Counted from the first letter of the stretch, positions 33,064 to 43,693 are shown. The stretch is 64,000 nucleotides of DNA from Pirellulales bacterium (GCA_022844125.1 JALHMI010000004.1:1-64000), one strand, 5' to 3'. A program made the numbers and translations. The notes: a model not told the origin generated them from the letters alone.

Positions 33064-34554
33064 CTACGCCAACTGGGCCGACGCTTCCGCCTCGCCGGCC
33101 GCCACTTCCGGCGCATCCGGCGTTCGCTTGGCAAAGGCGTAGTACACAATCGCCCCGAGCGAAATCAGCCCCAGGCCGACCAGCCGATGGCCTGGCTTTT
33201 CGAGCAGCATCGTCACCAGCAGGAACGCATAGAACGCCAGGAACACCAGCGGCACGATCGGATAGCCCCAGGTGCGATACGGCCGCTCGGCATTTGGCCG
33301 CCTGATGCGCAGCACGATCACGGCCGCGACCGCTGTGAAGTAAAAGATCGAGCCGCCGAACACCGTCCACTCGCTCATCAGGTTGAAAAGCTGCGCGTTC
33401 GGGTCCCAGCTCAGGCCGCCCATCATGATCAGCGCACAAGACCAGGCGCACATCCCGGCAATCGCAAAGGCTGGCGTTTTTGTCGCGGGGTGAATTCGGC
33501 TGAACGGTCCGAGGAACTCGTGATCGCGCGCCACGGCGAACAGCACGCGCGGTCCGACCAGCACGTTGCTGCTCAGCGCGCCGAACACCGAGATCATGAT
33601 CATCGCCCGCATCAGCTTGGCGCCGAAGCTGGGAAACAACCGCTCGCAAACCGGAATCGCGGGGCAGACGTTCGCCGGCGCGGCGATTACGTCCGATGGC
33701 AGCACGAGGTGATAAGCCAGGTTCGCGCCCGTGTAGAGCGCAATCAGCATGATCACGCCCACAATCAAGCCGAACGGCAGGTTGCGCTGCGGATTGTGAA
33801 TCTCTTCGGCCACGACGGTCACGTTGCCCCAGCCGTCGTAGGCCCACATGATCGCGGCGACGGCCGCGCCGATGCCCAGGATCGAGCCGCCATTCATGCT
33901 CGCCGGAAAGAGCGGCCCGACGTCCACCGTGTCGCCGCTCAGGGCTACGAATGGCAGGATTGCCAGCACCGCGACGAAGCCTCCTTTAACCAGCGTCGCC
34001 ACGTTCTGCACCCAGCCGGCCCACGTCGTGCGAATGATGCTGATCACGCCGAGCGCGGCAATCGCCAGCACCGCGATGACTTTTTGCGTCATGCTCGAAC
34101 CGGCCGAGTCGAGATTGAAGCCGGCCGGACTGCCGACGTCGACCGGCCACAAGACATATTCGAGCGACAGCGCGAAGTATGCCGCCAGCGCTGCAATCGC
34201 GCCCGTGCGAATTACCCAGAACTCGCCCCAGGCCCACATGAACGACCACAGCGGGCCGTAGGTCTCGCGCAGAAACACATACGTTCCGCCGGCTCTGGGA
34301 AACATCGCGCCCAGCTCGCCCATCGCCAGCGCGCCGCATAGGTTCACCAGCCCGCACACGATCCACAACGTCAGGATCAGGCCGACGAAGCCGCCGGTGC
34401 TTTGGGCCACGACCTGCGGTTTGAAGAAGATGCCCGAGCCGATCACCTGGCCAATGACGATGAATACGACCGAGTAGAAGCCGAGCACTTTTTCCAGCTC
34501 GGGACGAGCCGGACCATCGACGGGCAGGGGATTGAGCGGCGCGGGCGCGGTCAT
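33064..34554 (-). CDS. APC-superfamily amino acid permease (LAT-like)
   Basis: 496 residues with about 12 membrane helices. The first carries the APC fold signature around VIGQVIGSGIFFKPQVVA (unwound helix 1, G-S/A-G-I-F), and the consensus ELGAMFPRAGGTYVFLRETYGPL follows. WAYDGWGNVTVVAEEIHNPQRNLP is typical helix 6 and loop sequence of LAT-type amino acid exchangers. ATG 34554 is preferred over 34662 because homology begins with PELEKVLGFYSVVF shortly after it. Substrate is not determinable. No partner gene adjoins. Confidence 0.9.
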   Translation of the reverse strand: MTAPAPLNPLPVDGPARPELEKVLGFYSVVFIVIGQVIGSGIFFKPQVVAQSTGGFVGLILTLWIVCGLVNLCGALAMGELGAMFPRAGGTYVFLRETYGPLWSFMWAWGEFWVIRTGAIAALAAYFALSLEYVLWPVDVGSPAGFNLDSAGSSMTQKVIAVLAIAALGVISIIRTTWAGWVQNVATLVKGGFVAVLAILPFVALSGDTVDVGPLFPASMNGGSILGIGAAVAAIMWAYDGWGNVTVVAEEIHNPQRNLPFGLIVGVIMLIALYTGANLAYHLVLPSDVIAAPANVCPAIPVCERLFPSFGAKLMRAMIMISVFGALSSNVLVGPRVLFAVARDHEFLGPFSRIHPATKTPAFAIAGMCAWSCALIMMGGLSWDPNAQLFNLMSEWTVFGGSIFYFTAVAAVIVLRIRRPNAERPYRTWGYPIVPLVFLAFYAFLLVTMLLEKPGHRLVGLGLISLGAIVYYAFAKRTPDAPEVAAGEAEASAQLA

Positions 34555-34614
34555 GTCGTCAGCATAGCGAGGGCATTTCGCGGAAGCCAGCGAAGTTGGA
34601 GCGTGCCCAACCCA

Positions 34615-34652
34615 GAGTGCCACAGGTGGCCGTGAGCGCGGCTCACCTGTGC
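34615..34652. repeat. Family A2 palindromic repeat
   Basis: CACAGGTG (34621-34628) and CACCTGTG (34644-34651) flank GCCGTGAGCGCGGC. It is the reverse complement of the copy at 50248-50282. Confidence 0.65.
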
Positions 34653-34714
34653 TTCGCGACACGGCAAAAGATCACACAACACCTAAGAGCCTTTTTCAGC
34701 GGCTAGCGACAACA

Positions 34715-34750
34715 CACACGGGTGACTGCTGCGCAGCACCCATGGCACCC
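34715..34750 (-). repeat. Family A palindromic repeat, inverted copy
   Basis: ACACGGGTGACTGCTGCGCAGCACCC is the reverse complement of the family A core (CTGCGCAGCAG), here with CGGGTG and CACCCATGG arms. It lies about 125 bp upstream of the PLP-enzyme gene. Confidence 0.65.
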
Positions 34751-34875
34751 GCACCATGCAAGCCGACTCGACCGAGTTAACTGCAGGTCGTGTTTCAATG
34801 CTCACCGCCGCGGGCTACTATGACCCAAAGTTTGGCGTGGATTGAAATCTACTCATCAGCCGACGTGACATCGCC

Positions 34876-36051
34876 ATGGAATCGCCCGACGATCTTTGCC
34901 CCAAGCCCGAGCACCTGGCCATCGGCTTCACGCGTCCGCACTCGCCGCCGATCTATCTGTCGAGCGTGTGGGAGTGCGACGATCCCGCGCAAGCCGATGC
35001 CATGCTCGGCGGACGCACGCCCGGCTATGTCTACGCGCGCGATGGCCACCCCAACGCGGACATGCTGGCCGAGAAGTGCCGCAAGCTGCACGGCACGGAG
35101 CGGGCAGCAGTCACCAGCAGCGGCATGTCGGCGCTGGCGCTGGTGCTCTTGTCGCAACTCGCACCGGGCGATCACGTCATCGTCAGCAACCAGCTTTATG
35201 GTCGCACCGCCACGCTCTTCACAGGTGAAGCCGCACGCTGGGGCGTGACGCACACGCTGGTCGATCCGACCGATCTGGCTCAAGTCACAGCCGCCGTCAC
35301 GCGCAATACCAGGCTGCTGGTTGTCGAAACGATCAGCAATCCGCTCTTGCGCATCGCCGACCTGGCGGCGCTGGCCGACCTTGCAGATGCCTCGGGTGCG
35401 ATGCTGTTGGCGGATAACACCTTCGCCGGTCCCGCGGTCTGTCGGCCCGCGGCGCTCGGTGCACAATGGGTTATGGAGAGCCTCACCAAGAGCATGAACG
35501 GCCACAGCGACGTTGTGCTCGGACTCATCTGCGGTCGCGAGTCGCACTGGGCTCGCGTTCCTTCGGCGCTCTCCACCTGGGGGCTCAATGCCGGGCCCAT
35601 GGAGTGCTGGCTCGCCCTGCGCGGTCTCGGCACGCTGGCCATCCGGGCGGAGCGCGCTTGCGACAACGCCCAGGCCGTGGCCGAAAGCCTCGTCGGCGCC
35701 AGTGGCGTCGCCGCCGTCCACTATCCGGGCCTCGCCGCGCATCCGGATCACGCATTGGCTAAGCGGCAGTTCGCAGATCGCTTTGGCTCGATGGTCACGT
35801 TTACCCTGTCCGGCGGCGAAGCGGCCGCCGCGGCATTTATCCAGGCGGCCGAGCAGATCGCCTTTTGCCCCTCGCTCGGCGAACTGGCCACCACGCTCAG
35901 CCACCCGGCCTCGACCAGTCATCGGGCACTCACTCCGGCCGCCCGCGAGGCGCTCGGCATTACCGGCGGCACGATCCGTCTGTCCGTGGGCATTGAGTCG
36001 CGCGAGGCCGTGGTCGCGGCCGTTCGCCAGGGGTTGTCCGCGATCGGCTGA
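34876..36051 (+). CDS. Cys/Met metabolism PLP-dependent enzyme
   Basis: 391 residues of the trans-sulfuration family (cystathionine gamma-synthase / gamma-lyase / O-acetylhomoserine sulfhydrylase). PLP residues are clear: SSGMSALALVLLSQLAPGDH binds the phosphate, YGRT is in the active site, LLADNTFAGP provides D180, and ESLTKSMNGHSDV holds Schiff-base K205. IYLSSVWECDDPAQADAMLGG fits the N-terminal substrate arm. Which reaction it performs cannot be read from these motifs. It is monocistronic, downstream of palindromic repeats. Confidence 0.9.
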   Translation: MESPDDLCPKPEHLAIGFTRPHSPPIYLSSVWECDDPAQADAMLGGRTPGYVYARDGHPNADMLAEKCRKLHGTERAAVTSSGMSALALVLLSQLAPGDHVIVSNQLYGRTATLFTGEAARWGVTHTLVDPTDLAQVTAAVTRNTRLLVVETISNPLLRIADLAALADLADASGAMLLADNTFAGPAVCRPAALGAQWVMESLTKSMNGHSDVVLGLICGRESHWARVPSALSTWGLNAGPMECWLALRGLGTLAIRAERACDNAQAVAESLVGASGVAAVHYPGLAAHPDHALAKRQFADRFGSMVTFTLSGGEAAAAAFIQAAEQIAFCPSLGELATTLSHPASTSHRALTPAAREALGITGGTIRLSVGIESREAVVAAVRQGLSAIG

Positions 36052-36275
36052 CTTCCGGTTCTGCCGCTTGAGCCGCATGTTTCAGCCAGTTTCCCGGCAT
36101 ATAGCCACCAGGCCGCATTGCTTGCGCGACCCGCAATCTTTGCCGGAAGCTCGACCCGCGTATTCAGAATCGCCGATTTCTCTGCTATAGACTCGGCAGT
36201 AGCAAAAGTTATGATGATAGGTCACGTGGCTAATAGCGGGGGAAACCTCCCCGGAAATCCATTTAAGAGTTGCGT

Positions 36276-36503
36276 ATGACGCAAAAGCAAAAAGAAGAAG
36301 CTTTAGAAGTCGAAGGCGTGGTCACGCAGGCCCTGGCCAATACGCGGTTTCGCGTGCAATTGGACGGTGGTCACCTGGTGATCGCCCACGTCGCCGGAAA
36401 GATGCGTAAGCACTTCATCCGAATCGTGCCGGGAGACCGCGTTCGCGTGGAGCTCTCCCCCTATGATCTGACCAAGGGTCGGATCACCTTCCGCGAGCGC
36501 TAG
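36276..36503 (+). CDS. infA: Translation initiation factor IF-1
   Basis: 75 residues with the S1/OB fold of IF-1: [19 protein letters not shown], then [20 protein letters not shown] and the closing [20 protein letters not shown] with the terminal RER/R. It binds the ribosomal A-site during initiation. ATG 36276 is preferred to an in-frame TTG at 36270; AAGAG precedes it. It is separated from any ribosomal protein operon in this window, as often seen in planctomycetes. Confidence 0.95.
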   Translation: MTQKQKEEALEVEGVVTQALANTRFRVQLDGGHLVIAHVAGKMRKHFIRIVPGDRVRVELSPYDLTKGRITFRER

Positions 36504-36886
36504 TCCCCGCCCGAGGGCGATCTTTGCGCTTCGGTTTCTGCTGGGACTTATGCTAGCTGGCCTTGCTGCGCTGCCGGTGCGCGCTCACGCTGAGTCGTTC
36601 CTGTCCAGTCGCCCGAAATTAGACCGCCGCCGGGGCACGAATCCGCGCGGATGTTTCTAGGCGCAAACCGCGACATCACTTAGGATTTAGTCTCACCCTT
36701 AGGCGATTTAGGGCAACTTTACAGGCACCCTAGCGGTCCCTCCGCGCAAACTCCCCCTAACCGCTAAACTTCCAAAACTCGGCGCCAACTCAAGAGGTAG
36801 AGGTATAAGCCGCTGACGCCGCGCGGTGCGGTCCATCAGTCGCGCGTGCTTATGCCCCGCTTGAGCTTCCTCAGGAGACCACCCAC
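36504..36886. other. Intergenic interval between infA and an exported-protein gene
   Basis: 383 bp with no convincing gene. It should hold the promoter of the exported-protein gene, whose ribosome site AGGAG lies 10 nt before its GTG at 36887. I saw no repeat of note. Confidence 0.4.
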
Positions 36887-38578
36887 GTGAAACGAATTCT
36901 ACTTGGCTTGCTGGCCGCGGCGCTCGTCGTCCTGCCGCAGGCGCGCACTTTTGCTCAGGACGCCGAGGGCGAGTCGAAGCCCGTCGCCGTGTTGGCCATC
37001 GCCAGTTACGACCGGCTGATGACCGACCTGGCGTTCATCGGCAATCTGACCGGCAATCCGGACCTCGACAAGAACATCGAGGGCATGATCCAACTTTTCA
37101 CGCAAGGGCAAGGGCTCGTCGGTCTTGACCGCACGCGGCCCCTGGGTGTGGCGCTCAACACCGATGGACTGTCCTTCCAGCCGCTCATCATTCTGCCCGT
37201 CACCGATTTGAAGCAACTGCTCGCAGCGCTCGAAGGTCTCGTCGGCGCTGCGCAGGACGCCGGCGATGGCATCTATGAGCTCGACGTGTTCAATCAGAAG
37301 ATCTACGTCAAAGAGAAGAACACCTGGGCCTACATGTCGACCGCGCCCGAACCGCTGGCGGTGCTCCCGGCCAATGGCGGCGACCTGTTCACCGGCCTCG
37401 AAAAGCAATACGACATCGCCGGTCGCTTGCACATTCAAAATGTGCCCGAAGTCTTCCGCACGATGATCATCGATCAGCTTCGCGTAGGCGTCGAAGCGGG
37501 CCTGCAGCGTCAGGAAGGCGAAAGCGAAGAATCCTACGAATCGCGCCGCAAGCTGGTCGATTCGCAAATCGACGGTCTGACCAGCGCGATCAACGACCTC
37601 GATACGCTCACGCTCGGCCTGTCGCTGAATCCCGAAGCCAAGACCGCCCAGCTTGAGCTGGCGTTCAAGGCTCTGCCCGAGACGGAAACCGCCCAGGCAC
37701 TCAGCCGCGCGAAGGCGACCAATTCGAATTTTGCCGGCTTCCTGCAACCGGAAGCGTCCGCCTCGCTGAGCCTTTCGTCGGAAATCGCCGCGAGCGACGC
37801 CGCTCAGTACGTCGCCGGGCTGGAAGCCATCCGCGACCAGATCCTCAAGCACATCGAGACCGAAGCTCGCCTGCCGAACGACGACGCGAAGAAGCTCGCC
37901 AAGGACATGGTCGACCAGGTCTTCGGCACCGTGAAGGCCACTTTTGAAAGCGGCAAGATCGACGCCGGCGCGACGCTGAACGTCAGCGACAAGTCGATGG
38001 CCCTGGTCGTGGGCGCCTACGCCGTCGAGACCAAGAGCCTGGAAGAAGCCCTGCGCAAGCTCGCCAAACTGGCCGAGAATGAGCCCAACTTCCCACCCAT
38101 CACGTTCAATGCCACCGAGCATGCCGGCGTGAAGTTCCACACCACGTCGATTCCGGTGCCCGCCGACCACACGATCCACAAGGTCGTGGGCGATAAGCTC
38201 GACGTGGCCGTCGGACTGGGCGAGAAGTCGGTCTACCTGGCCCTGGGCAACGACAGCCTCGAGCTGTGCAAGAAGCTGATTGACGCTTCGGCCTCTCAGA
38301 CGGGTCAGCAGCTTCCGCCGTTCCAGCTCAACGTCTCGCTCGCTCAGGTCTTCCAGTTCGCCAGCGCCCTCCAGAAAGAGGGTACTGAGAGCAACCTGAA
38401 AACCATGTCCGAGGATCTGGCCAAGACGCCGGGCAAAGACCACGTCCGCCTGGAGTACGTGCCCGAGGAGAACGGCGGCACGATTCGGCTGTCGGCCGAA
38501 GAGGGCGTCCTGCAACTGCTCGGTAATGTTCTGAAGGACGCGCAAGCGTCAGGAGCCATTCCGGGCTTCGGATCATAA
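36887..38578 (+). CDS. Exported hypothetical protein
   Basis: 563 residues from GTG 36887 (AGGAGACC upstream). It has a standard Sec signal peptide (KRILLGLLAAALVVLPQARTFAQ, cleavage near residue 24). The mature part is a repeating alpha/beta protein with many 'PLxVLP', 'GIYELDV' and 'KNTWAYMS' strands, regular Glu/Lys helices (EESYESRRKLVDSQIDGL) and no Cys pairs. I recognise no family, though similar 550-residue exported proteins are widespread in planctomycetes. It is followed by a strong intrinsic terminator, so it is a single-gene unit. Confidence 0.8.
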   Translation: MKRILLGLLAAALVVLPQARTFAQDAEGESKPVAVLAIASYDRLMTDLAFIGNLTGNPDLDKNIEGMIQLFTQGQGLVGLDRTRPLGVALNTDGLSFQPLIILPVTDLKQLLAALEGLVGAAQDAGDGIYELDVFNQKIYVKEKNTWAYMSTAPEPLAVLPANGGDLFTGLEKQYDIAGRLHIQNVPEVFRTMIIDQLRVGVEAGLQRQEGESEESYESRRKLVDSQIDGLTSAINDLDTLTLGLSLNPEAKTAQLELAFKALPETETAQALSRAKATNSNFAGFLQPEASASLSLSSEIAASDAAQYVAGLEAIRDQILKHIETEARLPNDDAKKLAKDMVDQVFGTVKATFESGKIDAGATLNVSDKSMALVVGAYAVETKSLEEALRKLAKLAENEPNFPPITFNATEHAGVKFHTTSIPVPADHTIHKVVGDKLDVAVGLGEKSVYLALGNDSLELCKKLIDASASQTGQQLPPFQLNVSLAQVFQFASALQKEGTESNLKTMSEDLAKTPGKDHVRLEYVPEENGGTIRLSAEEGVLQLLGNVLKDAQASGAIPGFGS

Positions 38579-38606
38579 GTCCAACCGGCAGTTAGGTCCA
38601 ACTTCC

Positions 38607-38650
38607 AACCGGCACCGACTTCTCACGGGAGGTCGGTGCCGGTTCTTTTT
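38607..38650 (+). terminator. Intrinsic terminator of the exported-protein gene
   Basis: AACCGGCACCGAC (38607-38619) and GTCGGTGCCGGTT (38632-38644) form a 13-bp perfect stem around a short loop, followed by CTTTTT at 38645-38650. It sits 29 bp after the stop codon. Confidence 0.9.
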
Positions 38651-38801
38651 CGTCGTGAGGGATCACGCGGGTGGCGGCTGGCCGCCTTTGAGTCGCGCAA
38701 AGTCGCGAAATCCACTGCAATTACTGCGGATTTTCCTTGTTGATACCCCCCAACGGTCGAACTAACATGGACCCAACACGGACCGATCGAATTTGCGGGT
38801 T

Positions 38802-41800
38802 ATGAGGCGCTCGCGGACGGGATCGGCAGTTTCTTGCGATGCGGCTCGCAGCGCCGCCCAGCCTCTTCCTCCTCAGAGTCAGGCAATGCACCAGCGAAGC
38901 GCTTACCGCAATCGGCATCCACGAATTCGCAGTTTCGGAAACCAATATCAGCCGATATTTGAACCCCTGGAGGATCGACGGCTGCTGGCCTCTTGGACGC
39001 CGGTCGGTCCGGCGCCGATCCTGGGTGGGCAGACGGCAGGATTAGTGGATCAAGATGATCCTGTCGCGGGAGCCGTGCAGGTCGTTGCCCCGCATCCGAC
39101 AAACGCGAACATCCTGTACGTCGGCGCCGTTAATGGTGGAGTTTGGCGGACCGATAACGCGCAATCTTCGTCACCCAGTTGGACGCCCCTGACGGACCAC
39201 CTGCCTTCGTCGTCGATCGGCGACTTGCAATTCGATCCGACGGACACAACCAATAACACGCTTGTTGTCGGCTTCGGACGGTTCAGCAGTCTCGCCCGCG
39301 ACGGAGATGAGCTTCGCGGCCTCGCCCGCACGACGAATGGCGGCCAAACGTGGACGGAAATTACTGGTGGCGGACTATTGATCGACAAGAACGTCACCAG
39401 TGTTGCGGCACGTGGCGACGTGATCCTAGTTGCAGTGAACGGCGCTACTCCCTTCAGTTTGGAGAACCTCGGCATTTTTCGCAGTGTCAATGGCGGCTCC
39501 AGTTTTGCGCGCGTTTCCGGCGCGGCGGGAAGCGGGCTGCCACTCGGTCGATCGCTCGAAATGGTCTCCGATCCCATCGATCCTAGTGTGCTCTATGCCT
39601 CGGTCAGCGATGCTGGCGCCAACAACGGCATCTATAAGTCAACGAATACCGGCGCCTCTTGGACTCGCGTCAGCAGTCCTGAGATGAACAACCTGATCAT
39701 CGACTCCGGCGGTTCGAGGACAAGCAACGTTCAGATCTCGGTCGGAAGGAGTAACAATCTCTATGTGGGCATCGTGAACGGTGGGCAACTGGCCGCGGTC
39801 TACCGCTCGGGCAACGGTGGTACCGACTGGACGGCCATGGATGTGCCGCAGACCAATGAAGACGGTACTTCGGTCGGTCTCAATCCGATCAAGACCGGGC
39901 GTCCGAAACCTGATGGTCGACCGGCGGACGATCCCGGGGGACAGGGAGCGATCCATTTTTCGATCCTGGCGGATCCCACGAATCCTAATCTCGTTTACGT
40001 CGGAGGCGACCGGCAGCCGCGAGGGGCACTCGATCAGGGCAACTGGCCGAATTCCATCGGGGCCACGAATTTCACGGGCCGCTTGTTTCGCGGTGACGCC
40101 ACGCTTGCCGCGGGCAGCCAGTGGACCCCGCTTACTGACGATTTCGCAGATCCCGACGGCGCCGACGGCCCACTTCCCGGGACCGGCCCGCACGCGGATT
40201 CGCGCGACATGGCCTTTGATGTTTTGGGCAACTTGATCGAGGGCGATGATGGCGGAGTGTACCGTCGCATTTCGCCGACTTCTGCGACCGGCGTTTGGCA
40301 GTCCCTGAACGGCAGCCTGCAGATCACGGAATTCGTTTCGGTCGCCTACAGCGGGCTTACGAATACGGTCTTCGGCGGCGCCCAAGACGTGGGAACCTCG
40401 TACCAGACTTCGAGCGATAACAACGTCTGGGAGCAATTCGCACAAGCTGACGGCGGCGTGGTGGCGGTGGATGAGAGTCAGCCCGGCATTTCCATTCGCT
40501 ATGGAAGCAGCCAATTTTTCGGAAACTTTGGACGCGCGACTTTCAACGCTGCCGGCGATCTTGTGAACTTTACCCCTGCCGATTTGAATGGGCTGAGTGA
40601 CGCGCCGCAGTTTTATACGCCGTTCGAGCTCAATGCCCTGCAGCCTTCCCGACTGGTCATTGGCACCGAGAGCCGGCTCTACGAGTCGTTCGACCGGGCC
40701 GATAACGTTACCGACCTGGGAGCCTTCGGCACGGTGGACGCGATCGCCTATGGTGGAGCCAGCGCGGGCGTCCCGAATCCGGATGTGTTGTATGTCGGGA
40801 CGAATTTGGGGCTGTTTTTACGCACCAGCGTCGTCGGAGGTTTGCAACCTCTCAACAGCTATCCGGGACTGGCTCCGGTGGACATCGTCCTCGATCCGCT
40901 CGACTGGCGCCGCGCGATCGTCGTGGACTCGTTGGGAATCTTCCTGACGCCCGACGCTGGCGACACCTGGACGAACATCACTTTGAACCTCGAGGATGAT
41001 CGCTGGCGAACGGTCGAATACGTGTCCGCCGCGAGCGGTTCGACGGGGATCGTGGTCGGGGGAAACGCCGGCGTCTTTGTCCTTCGTTTCGGCGCGAACT
41101 TTTGGCAAGAAGCCGCGACCGGACTGCCCGGCGCTCCAGTAATTGACCTCCACTATCACAGCGGCGACGATGTGTTGCTGGCCGGCACGCTAGGCCGTGG
41201 CGCATGGATCATCGAAGGCGGCAGCGCGGTGCTGACTCCACCGGGTTTGGAAGTCAGCGACGTTCTCCTCGCCGAAGGGACTGGCGGGTCGACCGACTTT
41301 GTATTCATCATCTCGCAGCCGGTGAGCGCGCTACCGGTCACTGTGGTTTACAGCACTGCGGATGGTTCCGCAATTGCCGACAGTGACTACTTGCCGCAGA
41401 GCGGATCGCTCACCTTTCTGCCTGGTGAAACTACCAAGCAGATCACGATTCAGGTCATCGCGGACTTCTTTGTCGAACCAAATGAGCAATTCCTCGTCGT
41501 GCTGAGCGATGTCGAAAACGGAACCATCAGCAAATCAACAGGTATTGGCACGATTCTTAATGACGATGTCGATATTTCGATCAATGACGTCGTCGTCAAC
41601 GAAGGCAACGTGGGAACTCGTCAGGCCGTCTTCACGGTGAGCGTCGCGGGCTTGATAAATCGCCCTATCAGCTTTACTTATTCCACGATCAACAACACGG
41701 CGCAAGGTGCGTCTGATTACCTCCCAGTTGCAGGCGGCATCGCCTTGCCGGAAGGCGTGACGACTGCTCAGATCGTTGTGCCAATCATCGGTGACCGGAT

Positions 41801-43580
41801 CGACGAGGCTGACGAGACGTTCTTTGTGATGCTTACCTCAGCGCAAGGCGCACGCATCGCCGACGGCATCGGCCAGGCCACGATCATCGACGAGGATCCC
41901 CTGCCGTCGCTCTATGTGAGCGACGCCCAGGTCACGACCACCGAGGCCGGAACTTATCAGGTCACGTTCAGCGTGGCTTTGGATGTGGCCAGTGGCCGCC
42001 AGGTGAACGTCAACTACTCGACCGCAGACTTCTCGGCCATCGCCGGCGTCGACTACATCGCCAAGAGCGGCGTCCTCTCCTTTGCTCCCGGCGCGATCAA
42101 CCAGCTCGTCACCGTGGACGTCATGACCAGCGGCGTGCCGGGGGCGAACAAGCGATTCTCGCTCAACATGACAGGCGTTTCGAATGCCGAAATGGGCGAC
42201 TCGCGCGGCGACTGCTACATCGTCTATGCCGACGAGCCGCAGAACGAGTTCATCATCGACAACGGCGCTGCCGGCTACAGCCGCTCATTCACCGGCTGGA
42301 CCACCCTCACCAACACGCTCGCCTACCAGCAGGACTTCGACTACGCCAGCGCCGGCAATGGCAGCGCCTTTGCCAATTGGAACTTCGCGGCCATTCCCAA
42401 CGGCTCTTATCAAATCTTCACCCGCTGGAGCCACTTGGGCAATCGGGCCACCAATGCGCCGTTCACGGTCTACAGCGGACTGGGCGGCAATAGCGAACTC
42501 GGCACCACGCTCGTCAACCAGCAGCTCGCACCCGTGGGCGATTTTTCCAATGGCGTGGCCTGGCAGAGCATCGGCACGTTCGAAGTCACGTCGAACACGC
42601 TCCGCGTGCGGCTCGCCAACAACGCCAATGGCTACGTCGTGGGCGATGCGATTCGGATCGTCGGCGGCGGCATCGGTTTCCAATCCGGCGAGATCGACGT
42701 CGCCGGCTTCGGACGCTCGATCGCGACCGGCGATGTCAGCCCTGCCCCGGAGGACGCCACCGACTTCGGAGCTGTCCCCAGCCTGGGTGTGACCTTCGAG
42801 CGCACCTTCACGATTACCAACAACGGAAACGCGGATCTCGTGCTCACGGGCAATCCATTCGTCGCCATCGGCGGTCCGCACACGGCAGACTTCACCGTCA
42901 CCCAGATGCCCGCGCCGGTCATCGCCCCCGGCGGCAAGAGCGACTTCAAGATCGCCTTCCGGGCCACGGACGTGGGCTTCCGCTCGGCCACGGTTTCGAT
43001 CGCCAACACGGACGACAGCGAGCATCCGTTTGAGTTTGTCGTGCAGGGTTACCTGGCGCCAGCCGCCGCGGCGCTCGCGCACAATGGCACGCTGCCGCAG
43101 GACGTCAACGACGACGGCCGCGTGAACACCAGCGACGCCCTGATGATCATCAACCACCTGCTCACTGGGCCAGCCGCTGCACCGCTCGTCGCGGGCATAT
43201 CGGCCGAGCCGCTCACCGCGCCGTCGGTGTTTTACGACGTAGTGCCCGACGGGCGCGTGAACACCAGCGACCTGTTGAGCATCTTCAACCGGCTGCTGAC
43301 GCAATCCGCCGCGGCCCAGCCTTTGGCAGCGCAACCCTTGGTTGCCCAGCCGCTGGCGGGCAGCGTCGCCGAGGAGGCCTTGGTACTATTCGTTTTAGAC
43401 GAAGACTCTTCGGACGAACCGGTCGCCGTGGCACATTGGCCTTCAACTGTTGAGTCAACCATTGCCGCGAGGCCACACGCCACGGCGATGCTGCTCGTGA
43501 AAGAAGATGAATTAGCACTCGCGGGCGACGAGGAAATTGATCCGGCCGCGGAACTCGATTTCGCCTTCCTGGAAGACTGA
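38802..43580 (+). CDS. Giant exported dockerin protein with beta-propeller, Calx-beta and golvesin-like domains
   Basis: About 1592 residues from ATG 38802. FEPLEDRRLLA (near residue 55) is the N-terminal export/sorting motif of planctomycete surface proteins. Then a sialidase/VPS10-like BNR propeller with repeating asp-box units (TNGGQTWTEI, STNTGASWTRV; about nt 39000-41200). Three Calx-beta domains follow (nt 41240-42220), a golvesin-like domain (FIIDNGAAGYSRSFTGW), a choice-of-anchor-D domain (TITNNGNADLVL) and two dockerin-like segments (DVNDDGRVNTSDALMI). It ends in a 60-residue acidic tail. Likely cell-surface, binding or cleaving polymers. Confidence 0.85.
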   Translation: MRRSRTGSAVSCDAARSAAQPLPPQSQAMHQRSAYRNRHPRIRSFGNQYQPIFEPLEDRRLLASWTPVGPAPILGGQTAGLVDQDDPVAGAVQVVAPHPTNANILYVGAVNGGVWRTDNAQSSSPSWTPLTDHLPSSSIGDLQFDPTDTTNNTLVVGFGRFSSLARDGDELRGLARTTNGGQTWTEITGGGLLIDKNVTSVAARGDVILVAVNGATPFSLENLGIFRSVNGGSSFARVSGAAGSGLPLGRSLEMVSDPIDPSVLYASVSDAGANNGIYKSTNTGASWTRVSSPEMNNLIIDSGGSRTSNVQISVGRSNNLYVGIVNGGQLAAVYRSGNGGTDWTAMDVPQTNEDGTSVGLNPIKTGRPKPDGRPADDPGGQGAIHFSILADPTNPNLVYVGGDRQPRGALDQGNWPNSIGATNFTGRLFRGDATLAAGSQWTPLTDDFADPDGADGPLPGTGPHADSRDMAFDVLGNLIEGDDGGVYRRISPTSATGVWQSLNGSLQITEFVSVAYSGLTNTVFGGAQDVGTSYQTSSDNNVWEQFAQADGGVVAVDESQPGISIRYGSSQFFGNFGRATFNAAGDLVNFTPADLNGLSDAPQFYTPFELNALQPSRLVIGTESRLYESFDRADNVTDLGAFGTVDAIAYGGASAGVPNPDVLYVGTNLGLFLRTSVVGGLQPLNSYPGLAPVDIVLDPLDWRRAIVVDSLGIFLTPDAGDTWTNITLNLEDDRWRTVEYVSAASGSTGIVVGGNAGVFVLRFGANFWQEAATGLPGAPVIDLHYHSGDDVLLAGTLGRGAWIIEGGSAVLTPPGLEVSDVLLAEGTGGSTDFVFIISQPVSALPVTVVYSTADGSAIADSDYLPQSGSLTFLPGETTKQITIQVIADFFVEPNEQFLVVLSDVENGTISKSTGIGTILNDDVDISINDVVVNEGNVGTRQAVFTVSVAGLINRPISFTYSTINNTAQGASDYLPVAGGIALPEGVTTAQIVVPIIGDRIDEADETFFVMLTSAQGARIADGIGQATIIDEDPLPSLYVSDAQVTTTEAGTYQVTFSVALDVASGRQVNVNYSTADFSAIAGVDYIAKSGVLSFAPGAINQLVTVDVMTSGVPGANKRFSLNMTGVSNAEMGDSRGDCYIVYADEPQNEFIIDNGAAGYSRSFTGWTTLTNTLAYQQDFDYASAGNGSAFANWNFAAIPNGSYQIFTRWSHLGNRATNAPFTVYSGLGGNSELGTTLVNQQLAPVGDFSNGVAWQSIGTFEVTSNTLRVRLANNANGYVVGDAIRIVGGGIGFQSGEIDVAGFGRSIATGDVSPAPEDATDFGAVPSLGVTFERTFTITNNGNADLVLTGNPFVAIGGPHTADFTVTQMPAPVIAPGGKSDFKIAFRATDVGFRSATVSIANTDDSEHPFEFVVQGYLAPAAAALAHNGTLPQDVNDDGRVNTSDALMIINHLLTGPAAAPLVAGISAEPLTAPSVFYDVVPDGRVNTSDLLSIFNRLLTQSAAAQPLAAQPLVAQPLAGSVAEEALVLFVLDEDSSDEPVAVAHWPSTVESTIAARPHATAMLLVKEDELALAGDEEIDPAAELDFAFLED

Positions 43581-43693
43581 CAACGACAAATGCCGGCAAG
43601 TTGCTGCCCGCAGTGGGGGTAACTAGTATTGACCTTCGCGCCGGCGGCAGGCCTTTTGCACGAGGCCTAACATTAACGACAAGAGTTGCAACT

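Noticed and set aside
36899-38545. A 548-codon open frame opposite the exported protein
   Set aside because: It is the antisense shadow of 36887-38578, whose signal peptide, start and terminator are coherent.
42285-43334. A 349-codon open frame on the minus strand
   Set aside because: Shadow of the dockerin protein; Arg/Glu-rich with no domain pattern.
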